Shown: positions 27,683 to 36,687 of the stretch, one piece after another
Position numbering within the stretch: position 1 is the stretch's first letter
Layout of the letters: each line of letters begins with the position of its first letter
From: Gluconobacter frateurii
GTDB taxonomy: Bacteria > Pseudomonadota > Alphaproteobacteria > Acetobacterales > Acetobacteraceae
Length of the DNA stretch: 64,000 bases
NCBI RefSeq assembly: GCF_002723955.1
Contig: NZ_BEWN01000005.1
Coordinates: forward strand, 248,001-312,000
Direction: 5' to 3'
Translations under genes and position numbers: made by a program
The notes under the pieces: generated by a model
What the model was told of the DNA's origin: nothing
What the model saw: the letters and a program-made list of their open reading frames with translations, nothing else
Database searches by the model: none

Positions 27683-28096
27683 TCAAACGAGATGTAGCTT
27701 CTTACCGCCAAGTTCTCCGGTCAGGAACTGCGCGCGCCCCAGCCCAAAGGACCAATGGGCATCCTCGTTTTCCACGACCGAAACCATGACATCCGAAGAA
27801 GAAATTCCACATTCTCTTTCGAGATATTCCGTAAGCAGTTTATAGAACAGAGCCGTCTTTTCTTCACCGCGTGGACGGCTGAACATCTGGACGACCACGA
27901 CTTTTTCAGTACGGGGAATACCGAGACCCGTGTCTTCGACAATCATGCGGGACGGCTTGTATTCCGAGACGAGTTGATAGCGGTCACCACGGGGCACCTC
28001 GAAAGCTTCCAGCATGGCTTCATGAGCCGCATCCAGAAGCGTCTTGATCTCCGCATCCGTGCGGCCTTCGAGTATATGAAAATGAAGGAGTGGCAT
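27683..28096 (-). CDS. Tautomerase family protein
   Basis: A 137-residue protein starting MPLLHFH, so Pro2 would become the catalytic N-terminal proline of the tautomerase/MIF superfamily. Two beta-alpha-beta repeats are visible; the second holds VVVQMFSRPRGEEKTALFYKLL. Such enzymes isomerise keto-enol acids or remove halide or water. It is the last gene of the inositol run, 30 bp after the dehydrogenase gene, so it may handle an enol intermediate of this pathway (inference). Confidence 0.82.
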   Translation of the reverse strand: MPLLHFHILEGRTDAEIKTLLDAAHEAMLEAFEVPRGDRYQLVSEYKPSRMIVEDTGLGIPRTEKVVVVQMFSRPRGEEKTALFYKLLTEYLERECGISSSDVMVSVVENEDAHWSFGLGRAQFLTGELGGKKLHLV

Positions 28097-28126
28097 GGTC
28101 TTTTCTCCAGCTTTGATTGAAATGGT

Positions 28127-29248
28127 TCAGGAAATTATCTGCCATTGCCGTTCCCGATGGGAGCGGACAGCAATGTCGATGATTTTCTGAATTTCCCATG
28201 CTTCCCGGAAATCCGGACTGCTGGGTTCGCCACGATCGATGGCACGAATGAATTCTGCCATTTCGATCGTCTTGATGTCGTTGAAGCCAAGATGGTGGCC
28301 CTGCGCAACGCAGAACTCACCATATGGCGGATGTTGCGGACCTGTTTCGATCAATCGGAATCCGTTTGATCGACTATCATCACCCGCTTTGTAATAGAGC
28401 AGTTCATTCATGCGTTCCTGCGTGAACGAAAGCGCGCCCTTGCTGCCAGAAATTTCGAATTCCAACTGCATTTTGCGACCGGTTGCCAGCCAGTTCGCTT
28501 GGATGGTTCCCGAGCATCCACGTTCAAAAGTGACGATCATTCGCGCGACATCGTCCACGTTGATCTCTTTGAGTTCGGATGCTCCCGGATAAGCAGGACG
28601 CTGCTTCACCACTGTATCAAGCTGGGCAAAGATTGACGTCAAAGGACCCAGCAAGAAACGGGAAATCGAAATGATGTGACTTCCGACATCTGCCAGCGCG
28701 CCCGTCCCGCCGGCCGGATCGCAGCGCCAGCTATAAGGCGACAGGGGATCAGACATGAAGTCTTCCGCGTGGATCCCGTTAAAGGCGTAAATCTCCCCGA
28801 GTTCTCCCGACGCTATAAAATCACGAGCATATTTCAGGAGGGGATTCTTCAGATAATTGAAGCCACTCTGCGTCCTGACACCGGCCTTTTCAGCCGCCTG
28901 AACAATCTCCCAGGCTTCGGATGCTGTAGGAGACAGCGGCTTCTCGCAATGAACATGTTTGCCTGCGGCGATAGCAGCCAATGCCATTTCACGATGCAAA
29001 AGCGTAGGCGTCGTAATGGAAACGATGTCGATCTCCGGATTGTTGACGACCTCCTGCCAATCCTGCGTGTATGAGGCAAAACCGAACTGACGCTGGAAAA
29101 GACGCGCACGCTCCCCATCAATGTCTGCAATTTTGTGCAGCACCGGCCGGGAAATATCTTCAAAAACATTCCCCGCTGCCTGATACGCCAAGGCGTGGGC
29201 CTTCCCCATGAAACCCGTGCCAATCAGGCCAATTTTAAGAGTATTCAT
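28127..29248 (-). CDS. Gfo/Idh/MocA family oxidoreductase (inositol dehydrogenase-like)
   Basis: A 373-residue NAD(P)-dependent dehydrogenase: N-terminal GLIGTGFMGKAHALAY Rossmann motif, catalytic-lysine motif GKHVHCEKPLSPT, and the D-x-x-x-H pair in DVGSHIISISRFLLG. The operon context suggests oxidation of myo- or scyllo-inositol to the inosose that IolE dehydrates. Whether it is IolG-, IolW- or IolX-like cannot be decided by eye. The ATG at 29248 is preferred over the GTG at 29257 because AGGAG sits 8 bases before it; the GTG would overlap the transporter stop. Confidence 0.85.
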   Translation of the reverse strand: MNTLKIGLIGTGFMGKAHALAYQAAGNVFEDISRPVLHKIADIDGERARLFQRQFGFASYTQDWQEVVNNPEIDIVSITTPTLLHREMALAAIAAGKHVHCEKPLSPTASEAWEIVQAAEKAGVRTQSGFNYLKNPLLKYARDFIASGELGEIYAFNGIHAEDFMSDPLSPYSWRCDPAGGTGALADVGSHIISISRFLLGPLTSIFAQLDTVVKQRPAYPGASELKEINVDDVARMIVTFERGCSGTIQANWLATGRKMQLEFEISGSKGALSFTQERMNELLYYKAGDDSRSNGFRLIETGPQHPPYGEFCVAQGHHLGFNDIKTIEMAEFIRAIDRGEPSSPDFREAWEIQKIIDIAVRSHRERQWQIIS

Positions 29249-29253
29249 TGATA

Positions 29254-30735
29254 TCACTCCTGACCTGACACCACAGGAACAACCGGAGCACTAACCGGCG
29301 TAACGACGGGTGCAGCGCCAGGACGACGGCTCAGCATGACGGCCTCGATCTTCTCCAGAGAAACGCCTTTGGTCTCAGGCACATACTTGAGAACGAACCA
29401 CATGCACACGAGGCACAGACCGGCAAAGAGCCACATGGAAAATGCGCCATGAAAATGCTCGTTCAGGAACTTGTTTTCGCTCAGCATTGGAAAGGTCTGG
29501 CTGACCACGAAATTCATGGTCCACTGGCAGGATACGGCAATGCTCATCCCAATTGAACGAATGGCATTCGGGAAGATTTCAGCCACCAGAACCCAGGTCA
29601 CAGGCCCCCAGGACATACCGAAAGCAAACATGAAGACCAGCATACCGATCAGCGCCAGCAAGCCTGTGGTCTGCGTATAAAGCGCCCATGAAACAGTCAG
29701 AAGACCAAGGCACATCACCACAGACCCGACACGGATCAGGGGCAGACGTCCTTTTCGATCAATAATCCAGGCCCCAAGCATTGCCCCGCAGACCGAAACC
29801 ACGCCAATCCAGATTGTCTGAAACAGTGCAGCCTGGATACCACCGCTCGTGGTCTTCAGAACCATGGGGGCGTAATACATGATGACATTCACGCCAGTGA
29901 GCTGTTGAAGCAGTGCAATCATGGCACCGACGAAAATGATCCATTTCGCACCATCTCGTTTTAAAACCGAAACACTGTCACGCGCGTCCATTTCAATATT
30001 AGCGACGGACTCACGGATTTCCCCCAGCAGCGAATGAGCGTGCTGTTCATTGGAAATCCGTTTCAGCGTCGTGAGAGCCTCTTCATCCCGCCCGCGCAGG
30101 ACGTGCCACCGAGGTGATTCCGGGATCAAAAAGATCGTTGCACAGAAAATGACGCACGGTACGATTTCCGATGCAATCATCCAGCGCCAGCCAACATCTC
30201 TCAACCATTCTGTCGAAGCACTTCTGGCGATAAGATAGTTCACAACGAAGACAATGACCTGCCCGAAGACAATAGCAAACTGCTCCATGGTCAGAGCACG
30301 ACCACGCATGTCCTTTGGTGAGACTTCCGACATGTACATCGGTGAGACTGCCGAAGCGACGCCCACCGCAACGCCACCAATCATGCGGTAAATAACAAAC
30401 CACAGAAAGCTGTGAACGAGCGCAGCCCCGAGAGCCGAGATCGTGAACAGAATGGCGCACACAAAAAGCGTGACACGTCGCCCCAGTCTATGCGCCATCC
30501 AACCGGACAGGGCAGCACCGATGATGCAGCCAACAACCACATTCGAAACTGCCCATCCCGTCTCCGCCGGAGAGAGCTGGAAATAGTCGCGCAGGGAGTC
30601 AATTGCGCCCGAAATGACGGACGTATCGTATCCGAAGAGGATACCCCCGAGCGCTGCGACGGCACAGATACGAAGAACATATTTTACATCATGTCGTTCA
30701 GACTGAACGAACACGACATCCTTGATAGTAGCCAT
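29254..30735 (-). CDS. MFS sugar porter (probable inositol transporter)
   Basis: A 493-residue major-facilitator permease with 12 predicted helices. Sugar-porter signatures are present: GGILFGYDTSVISGAI in helix 1, PESPRWHVLRGR before the central loop, DRKGRLPLIRVGS after helix 8, and PETKGVSLE at the C-terminus. It lies within the iol run, so myo-inositol symport is the likely role. The ATG at 30735 is chosen over a TTG-type start 27 bases upstream because MATIKD leads directly to helix 1. Confidence 0.9.
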   Translation of the reverse strand: MATIKDVVFVQSERHDVKYVLRICAVAALGGILFGYDTSVISGAIDSLRDYFQLSPAETGWAVSNVVVGCIIGAALSGWMAHRLGRRVTLFVCAILFTISALGAALVHSFLWFVIYRMIGGVAVGVASAVSPMYMSEVSPKDMRGRALTMEQFAIVFGQVIVFVVNYLIARSASTEWLRDVGWRWMIASEIVPCVIFCATIFLIPESPRWHVLRGRDEEALTTLKRISNEQHAHSLLGEIRESVANIEMDARDSVSVLKRDGAKWIIFVGAMIALLQQLTGVNVIMYYAPMVLKTTSGGIQAALFQTIWIGVVSVCGAMLGAWIIDRKGRLPLIRVGSVVMCLGLLTVSWALYTQTTGLLALIGMLVFMFAFGMSWGPVTWVLVAEIFPNAIRSIGMSIAVSCQWTMNFVVSQTFPMLSENKFLNEHFHGAFSMWLFAGLCLVCMWFVLKYVPETKGVSLEKIEAVMLSRRPGAAPVVTPVSAPVVPVVSGQE

Positions 30736-30834
30736 GATTTCTACTCCATCACTAAGAAGCATTTCTCTCTTGGTGACTGGTTGGCCTTGTCGTTTCCTGT
30801 TGAAGTACCCTGCCGTGCAGGTTTTCTTTAGCGC

Positions 30835-31635
30835 TCAATATGGAAGATGCGCCTGATCGGGATCCATGGAGAATTTCCACGCCCGGCGCGGTCCCGCCAT
30901 CATATTGAGATAATAAAGGTCGAACCCATGCGGCGCGCCGACCGGATGGTACCCTTTCGGAACCATAACGGTATCCCGATCGGAAACAGCCATGGTCTCA
31001 TCAAGGGAACCGTCCTTCGTATAGACGCGCTGCAGAGCAAAACCGCTGCCCCGTTTCAAGCGATGATAATATGTTTCCTCAAGATAGGTCTCATTGGGAA
31101 AATCATCGGTATCATGCTTGTGGGGCGGGTAGCTGGACCAGTGACCGCCAGGGGTAATGACTTCGACAACGAGCAGCGTTTCCGCCGGTGCTGTATCCGG
31201 AAGGATATTCCGGATCAGCCGCTCGTTTGTTCCTGTGCCCCGTGCAATCTCGCCCGCTTCTTCCGGAGGGATAAGTCGTGCCGGATATTTTCCGGACGCA
31301 GGGGAACGGCACACTGCCAGCTCCACATCCGTCTCGGCTTCAGCACGCCACACCGTTGCCGGAGGAAGGTACACCGACCACGGCAGCCCATCGAATGGAC
31401 TCATCCGCTCTCCCAGCACACCAAAATCCTGCTCCGCACCTTCGATACGGGCACGACCGCTCACCAGAACGAGACAAACCTCGGTTCGGTCCGTGGCTTC
31501 CGAAACCGTTTCACCGGCCTTGAGTGACATCACTTCAAAGCCGATGTAATCCCACCCAGCCTGTTCTGGCGTCAGATTGATAATCCGACGATTTTCATCG
31601 CGTGGGTGAGCGTGAATCAGGAGGCGCGAAGACAT
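30835..31635 (-). CDS. iolB: 5-deoxy-glucuronate isomerase IolB
   Basis: A 266-residue cupin enzyme that converts 5-deoxy-D-glucuronate to 5-dehydro-2-deoxygluconate in inositol breakdown. Diagnostic elements are GGHWSSYPPHKHD, with the metal-binding histidines, EETYYHRLKRG and VPKGYHPVGAPHGFDLYYLN. Length fits the family. Its start overlaps the end of iolE by 19 bp. Confidence 0.95.
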   Translation of the reverse strand: MSSRLLIHAHPRDENRRIINLTPEQAGWDYIGFEVMSLKAGETVSEATDRTEVCLVLVSGRARIEGAEQDFGVLGERMSPFDGLPWSVYLPPATVWRAEAETDVELAVCRSPASGKYPARLIPPEEAGEIARGTGTNERLIRNILPDTAPAETLLVVEVITPGGHWSSYPPHKHDTDDFPNETYLEETYYHRLKRGSGFALQRVYTKDGSLDETMAVSDRDTVMVPKGYHPVGAPHGFDLYYLNMMAGPRRAWKFSMDPDQAHLPY

Positions 31636-32519
31636 GATAGATGCCCCGTCTGTGAAAGGATATTAACCAGATAGTTTCGTCCCATCCGGGCATAGGTCAG
31701 CGGACTGACCTCTTTCGAATACTGTTCCGCCTCAAGAACAACCCAGCCGGAATAGTCTGGAATTTCTGCGAACACCTTGCCGTAGTCGATGCAACCATCA
31801 CCCGGGACAGTGAAGACATCCCCCATGATCGCCTGCAGAAAGCTCCAGTCTTCCGCATCCGCCGTGGCCCGATTGGCTGGCCGCAAATCTTTCACATGCA
31901 CATGGCGAATACGGTCACGATAGACCTTCGCCAGTTCTGCCGGATCCGAACCACCCCAAAGAGCATGACCCGTATCAAGCAGCAGCTTCACGGAAGGCCC
32001 GGTCAGCGTCATGAGGGCATCAATGTCCTGGCGAGACTGAACAACGGTACCCATGTGATGATGGTAAACAAAGTCCATTCCTGCGGCAGCCACGGCATCA
32101 GCCATCAGCGTCATGCGACGTGTAAATTCCGGCCACTCCTTTTCTGCCAGAACAGGACGTCGGGAAAGCGGAATACTGACATCTGAATGAATGGCATTCG
32201 ACGTTTCCGCAGCGATGAAGACCGGGGCTCCCAGAGCTTTGAGAAGCTGCAGATGCGGCTGCATCCGCTCGATCTCTTCTTCCGCGCTTCGAACCAGAAG
32301 CTCCGTCGAATACCAGCCGGAAATCAGTTCCAGTCCATATGACGCAAGCACAGATTCCAGCTCAGAGGCCGCTGTTGGAAACTTGTTCCCCAGTTCCATC
32401 CCCTCAATCCCTGCCTCCCGCGCTTCAGACAGGCAGGTGTCCAAAGAAATATCACCACCCAGAGACGGCATATCGTCGTTGCTCCAGATAATGGGATTGG
32501 CACCAATTCTAATAGGCAT
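31617..32519 (-). CDS. iolE: Myo-inosose-2 dehydratase IolE
   Basis: A 300-residue TIM-barrel enzyme that dehydrates 2-keto-myo-inositol to the diketone used by IolD. The start MPIRIGANPIIWSNDDMP matches IolE N-termini, and metal ligands are in EGMELGNKFP, YHHHMGTVVQ and LLLDTGHALWGG. The 50 codons upstream of 32519 lack family character and overlap iolD, so they are excluded. The stop overlaps iolB. Confidence 0.95.
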   Translation of the reverse strand: MPIRIGANPIIWSNDDMPSLGGDISLDTCLSEAREAGIEGMELGNKFPTAASELESVLASYGLELISGWYSTELLVRSAEEEIERMQPHLQLLKALGAPVFIAAETSNAIHSDVSIPLSRRPVLAEKEWPEFTRRMTLMADAVAAAGMDFVYHHHMGTVVQSRQDIDALMTLTGPSVKLLLDTGHALWGGSDPAELAKVYRDRIRHVHVKDLRPANRATADAEDWSFLQAIMGDVFTVPGDGCIDYGKVFAEIPDYSGWVVLEAEQYSKEVSPLTYARMGRNYLVNILSQTGHLSCLRAS

Positions 32520-32566
32520 TGAAGACTCCCGGCCTTCACTGAAGGCCTCACTTCCTGTGTTCAGTT

Positions 32567-34423
32567 TCAATTCCCGATGCGCTGACCAACCCGCAACCGT
32601 TCGTAGGTTGTGCGAGCTTCCCGAACTGCCTCCCGCGTTGACACTTCCGGAACCGCGACATCCCACCATGTGCCACCATCATCCGTGATCGCTTTCGGGT
32701 CGGTATCAATTACAATCACCGTCGTACGATCTGCAGTTCTGGCGCGCTGTACGGCTGCCGAAAGTTCCGCAGGCCCCGAGACTTTTTCCGCCCTAGCGCC
32801 CAGACCTTGCGCCAGTTGAATAAAGTCGATTTCCGGCATCACTACCTGAGTGCAGTTTTCCAGAAGGTTGTTGAACGGTGCCCCGCCGACCGCCTGCTGA
32901 AGCCGGTTAATGCAGCCATAGCCCCGGTTATTCAGGAGGACGACTGTCAGCTTCTGACCCAGCATCACGGATGTTGCGATCTCGGAATTCAGCATGAGGT
33001 AAGAGCCGTCACCAAGCATGACGGTCACATTCCTGCTGGGATCCGCCATTTTGACGCCCAAAGCACCTGCCAGCTCATATCCCATGCAGGAAAAGCCGTA
33101 TTCCATGTGATATCCACCCGGCAGACCGGGGCGCCAGTGTTTCTGGAGTTCAGCAGGCAGCCCCCCAGCAGCACAGACCACAATATCGCTCGACTGAGCC
33201 ACGCGCTGCACGGCCCCAACCACTTGCGCATCGCTCGGCAGGGCTTCCTGCGAAGCAGACGGCTCAGCCTGATAGCGCAGGGAACTTTCCGACCATGCCT
33301 CCAGACCGTTTCTGGCTTTCTGCGTCCAATCCGGATCAGCTTTCCAGCCCGAAAGATAACTTTCCAGCGCTCTCAGCCCCACGCGTGCATCCGCCACAAG
33401 CGGGGTCGCAAGATGCTTTGTCGCGTCTGCAACCTGCACATTCAGGGTGACAATCTTCACGGACGGATTATGAAAAATCCCCCAGGACCCCGTGGTGAAA
33501 TCCTGAAGACGGGTTCCCACGGCGATAATGAGATCCGCCTCTTCCGCAAGTTCATTGGCCGCTGAAGTCCCAGCCACCCCGAGGCCACCCATATTCAAAG
33601 GATGATCTGGCAGCAGCGATGATTTTCCGGCCTGCGTTTCACCCGACGGCACGCCGTGGCGGTTACAGAACTCCGCTAACGCCCGCTCTGCACCAGAATA
33701 GAGAACACCTCCCCCTGCGATGACCAATGGCTTGCTGGACTCACGGATCAGCGCCGCAGCGTCCACCAGTTCACGTTCGTCGGGTTCAGCCCGGCGGATA
33801 CGATGAATACGGTCCGCAAAGAAGCTTTCCGGATAATCAAACGCTTCCGCCTGAACATCCTGGCATAGAGACAGCGTGACCGGCCCGCACTCCGCCGGAT
33901 CAGTCAGAACCGTCATAGCGCGATTAAACGCCGGAATGATCTGCTCCGGTCGCGTGATGCGGTCAAAGTACCGCGACACGGACCGGAACGCGTCATTCGC
34001 ACTGACTGTGCCATCACCAAAATCCTCGATCTGCTGAAGCACAGGATCAGGAATACGATTGGCGAACACGTCCCCCGGCAGAAGCAGCAAAGGTAGTCGG
34101 TTGACGTGCGCCACGGCCGCGCCCGTCACCATGTTCAACGCACCGGGACCGATCGAACTTGTACAGGCCATGGCACGACGACGACGGGATGCCTTGGCAA
34201 AAGCCGTCGCAACATGCGTCATGCCCTGCTCATTATGAGCACGCCAGGTGACCAGTTCATCACGGGACGCATGGAGCGCCTCTCCGAGACCGGCAACGTT
34301 GCCGTGCCCGAAAATCGCCCAGACGCCCGCAAAGAATGGCTCTATCCGGCCGTCTATTTCGGTCTTCTGTGCGATCATGGCGCGCACCAGAGCCTGAGCC
34401 ATCGTCAGGCGTATCGTTTTCAT
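32567..34423 (-). CDS. iolD: 3D-(3,5/4)-trihydroxycyclohexane-1,2-dione acylhydrolase IolD
   Basis: A 618-residue thiamine-diphosphate enzyme that opens the inositol ring to 5-deoxy-glucuronate. The TPP-binding glutamate region is at the N-terminus (TAFAKASRRRRAMACTSSIG), the central nucleotide fold follows, and the C-terminal TPP motif is GDGSYLMLNSEI ending in NNRGYG. Length is normal. It starts 24 bp after iolC-J and lies 47 bp ahead of iolE. Confidence 0.95.
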   Translation of the reverse strand: MKTIRLTMAQALVRAMIAQKTEIDGRIEPFFAGVWAIFGHGNVAGLGEALHASRDELVTWRAHNEQGMTHVATAFAKASRRRRAMACTSSIGPGALNMVTGAAVAHVNRLPLLLLPGDVFANRIPDPVLQQIEDFGDGTVSANDAFRSVSRYFDRITRPEQIIPAFNRAMTVLTDPAECGPVTLSLCQDVQAEAFDYPESFFADRIHRIRRAEPDERELVDAAALIRESSKPLVIAGGGVLYSGAERALAEFCNRHGVPSGETQAGKSSLLPDHPLNMGGLGVAGTSAANELAEEADLIIAVGTRLQDFTTGSWGIFHNPSVKIVTLNVQVADATKHLATPLVADARVGLRALESYLSGWKADPDWTQKARNGLEAWSESSLRYQAEPSASQEALPSDAQVVGAVQRVAQSSDIVVCAAGGLPAELQKHWRPGLPGGYHMEYGFSCMGYELAGALGVKMADPSRNVTVMLGDGSYLMLNSEIATSVMLGQKLTVVLLNNRGYGCINRLQQAVGGAPFNNLLENCTQVVMPEIDFIQLAQGLGARAEKVSGPAELSAAVQRARTADRTTVIVIDTDPKAITDDGGTWWDVAVPEVSTREAVREARTTYERLRVGQRIGN

Positions 34424-34447
34424 TGTGATATCCTTCCGGGCATTCGC

Positions 34448-36388
34448 TCAGGCCGCACTCTGGTGAGGCAGAGGACGTCCCCTGCTCTGCCAGGCCGCCA
34501 CAAAATGCTCGAAACGACGCGCCAACTCGTCTCTGGCTTCGCTATCCGAAAGCTCGCCCGCAAGCCATGCGCGCGCCGGATCGCTGAAAATGGTACGGCC
34601 GATCGCAAAGCCTTTGACCCAGGGCGTTGCTGTAGTTTTACGGAATGCCTCTTCCAGGTCCGCTATAGGCGCATCCAGTCCAAGGAGCAGAATACCCCGG
34701 CAGAACGGATCACGCTTTTCGATAACCTCACCAATCTTTGCCCACGCAGCTTCCGATGGCTGGGACTCAAGCTTCCACCAGTCAGGCTGAATGCCGATGT
34801 CATAAAGCCGCTCAAGCACGCGAGAAACAGTATCCCCCTTGAGTTCACCATGTTTCCCGGCGATGATTTCCAGCAATAGCTCCCGCCCTTGCAGACGACA
34901 GGCCTCATAAGCCCGACGGAGTTCGCGCTCCTGATGCAGCTTCAGATCATCGCTATCATCCGGATGATAGAAGCAGAGACATTTGATGACCTGGTCCTTT
35001 GGCCATTCGATAAGCGAAGTACCGAGACTGCCCTGCCCTTCGAAATCCAACGGACGTGAGCCAGTTTTTTCAATAGGTCGGGCTGTCCAAAGATTATCGT
35101 CAGCGGCTCGGAAAAGGGCGTCCTGCCCATACCGGCCATCCATGAAAACTCCGAAGCCTTCCCGGCCGTTTGCGACCCGCGCCGCCGCCTCGACAGCCAA
35201 AATCTTGAAACGTGAGATCTTGCTGAATGGCGCTCCGACAGCAGTTGCCATGTCTTCGAGCTGCAGTCGGTGGTCGCAGGCCAAAGCCATGACTGGGAAA
35301 GCCTGCTTCCTGCGGGTCGTGACCCAATGCAGATGATTCAGGGCTGCATCATATCTCAGAGCCCGATGGGTGGACCCATGGGAAAGGAAATAGTCCAACT
35401 CTTTCCAGCTTGGAATTTCAGAGGAGCAAAGCAGACGCGAAACTGCAAAAGCCCCGCAAGCATTCGCGTACCGGCAACATTCCGACAATGCCTCATCCCG
35501 TAGCCACCCTCGCAGGAAGCCGGACATGAAGGCGTCTCCTGCTCCGAGCGTATTGTAGACCTCCACCGGAAAGCCTGGACCACTAATTCCCTTGTCGAGA
35601 CTGTCAGGAATTGCATCGTCGAAAACAACACAGCCCATTGGTCCCCGCTTGCAGACAATGGTGCCCGCAGAAACAGCCCTGATGTTCCGGATAGCTTCCA
35701 GCGTATCTTCACTGCCGCCCGCGATATGCAGCTCTTCTTCCGTACCAACGATCAGGTCACAATCCGGAAGAATATCCTGAAGATGCGCCGTCACATTTTC
35801 AGAACGAACGTAACGCGCCTCGCCGTCTCCGATACCAGCCAGCCCCCAGAGATTGGGTCGATAATCCACATCAAAAGCAATGCGACCACCCACCTCCCGA
35901 ATCAGCTTCATGGCCTTTCGCTGTGCTGCCGCGGCTTCCGGTCGCGCAAAATGCGTTCCGGTGACCACAATGGCCCGGGCACGCTGAATGAAGGCTGGAT
36001 CAATATCCCCCTCATTCAATGCAGCATCAGCGCAGTCGGTCCGGTAAAACAGGAGAGGGAAACTGTCCCGGTTTTTGACACCTAAAATCGCCAGCGCCGT
36101 AAATCGGTCCGGATCCGTATGAATGCCATCAACCGCAACACCTTCACGGACCATCTGTTCCTGAATAAACCGCCCGAAATGTTCATTCCCAACGCGGGTA
36201 ACGATCCCGGACTTCAGTCCAAGGCGAACCGTTCCGATTGCAATATTGGCAGGGCAACCGCCAACCGCTTTGCTGAAACTGGCCATATCTTCAAGCCGAC
36301 TGCCAATCTGCTGCCCGTAGAGGTCCACAGAGGCGCGGCCAATAGTGATAACATCAAGATCTGGAGACATCGCAGGATACACCTTCAT
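34448..36388 (-). CDS. iolC: Bifunctional 5-dehydro-2-deoxygluconokinase / phosphogluconate aldolase-like (IolC-DUF2090)
   Basis: A 646-residue fusion. Residues about 1-330 are a PfkB sugar kinase (ITIGRASVDLYGQQIG, and the catalytic GAGDAFMSGF); residues about 340-640 are the DUF2090 domain, a TIM barrel thought to act as the IolJ-type aldolase that yields malonate semialdehyde and dihydroxyacetone phosphate. This fused form is widespread in proteobacteria. It is the first gene of the iol operon; an operator-like GGAA-N6-TTCT sits about 25 bp before the start. The ATG at 36370 is an alternative start. Confidence 0.93.
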   Translation of the reverse strand: MKVYPAMSPDLDVITIGRASVDLYGQQIGSRLEDMASFSKAVGGCPANIAIGTVRLGLKSGIVTRVGNEHFGRFIQEQMVREGVAVDGIHTDPDRFTALAILGVKNRDSFPLLFYRTDCADAALNEGDIDPAFIQRARAIVVTGTHFARPEAAAAQRKAMKLIREVGGRIAFDVDYRPNLWGLAGIGDGEARYVRSENVTAHLQDILPDCDLIVGTEEELHIAGGSEDTLEAIRNIRAVSAGTIVCKRGPMGCVVFDDAIPDSLDKGISGPGFPVEVYNTLGAGDAFMSGFLRGWLRDEALSECCRYANACGAFAVSRLLCSSEIPSWKELDYFLSHGSTHRALRYDAALNHLHWVTTRRKQAFPVMALACDHRLQLEDMATAVGAPFSKISRFKILAVEAAARVANGREGFGVFMDGRYGQDALFRAADDNLWTARPIEKTGSRPLDFEGQGSLGTSLIEWPKDQVIKCLCFYHPDDSDDLKLHQERELRRAYEACRLQGRELLLEIIAGKHGELKGDTVSRVLERLYDIGIQPDWWKLESQPSEAAWAKIGEVIEKRDPFCRGILLLGLDAPIADLEEAFRKTTATPWVKGFAIGRTIFSDPARAWLAGELSDSEARDELARRFEHFVAAWQSRGRPLPHQSAA

Positions 36389-36412
36389 CGTGTCTGAACA
36401 TTCCCTTGAAAT

Positions 36413-36426
36413 GGAATATTTATTCT
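36413..36426. promoter_or_regulatory. Near-consensus GGAA-N6-TTCT operator
   Basis: GGAATATTTATTCT differs by one base from the GGAA-N6-TTCC palindrome reported for rhizobial IolR. It lies about 25 bp upstream of iolC and would block its transcription if bound. Confidence 0.5.
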
Positions 36427-36567
36427 ATTCCCACACACTCAACTCACCCGCAATCTGATTTTTTGTTATATATATCACGTTTTAATGATATTGGTCTCGT
36501 TGTTACGTTATATATCGGGCTTTATGTCACATATTGATGACGATTCTCCCACAAGCCATATCGTTAT

Positions 36568-36581
36568 GGAATATATTTTCC
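36568..36581. promoter_or_regulatory. GGAA-N6-TTCC operator (IolR-type)
   Basis: GGAATATATTTTCC is an exact match to the GGAA-N6-TTCC palindrome described for RpiR-type IolR of Sinorhizobium. It lies about 107 bp before the RpiR gene and on the regulator side of the divergent region. Confidence 0.65.
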
Positions 36582-36687
36582 GTTATAAAATGAAGACGTT
36601 TCCTTAGCTTTCTTCTAGACTTCCCGGATAATGAGACCGCCACCGACAGCGCGCGTGAGATGACAGGGAAGCCTCGGCTGAACCACT

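Larger units (their letters stand above)
36389..36687. other. Divergent iolC/rpiR promoter region
   Basis: About 300 AT-rich bases shared by the iol operon (minus) and the RpiR regulator (plus). Besides the two GGAA-N6 operator candidates there is a run of TATATA-type sequence at 36470-36515 that may hold the promoters. No gene is seen. Confidence 0.7.
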
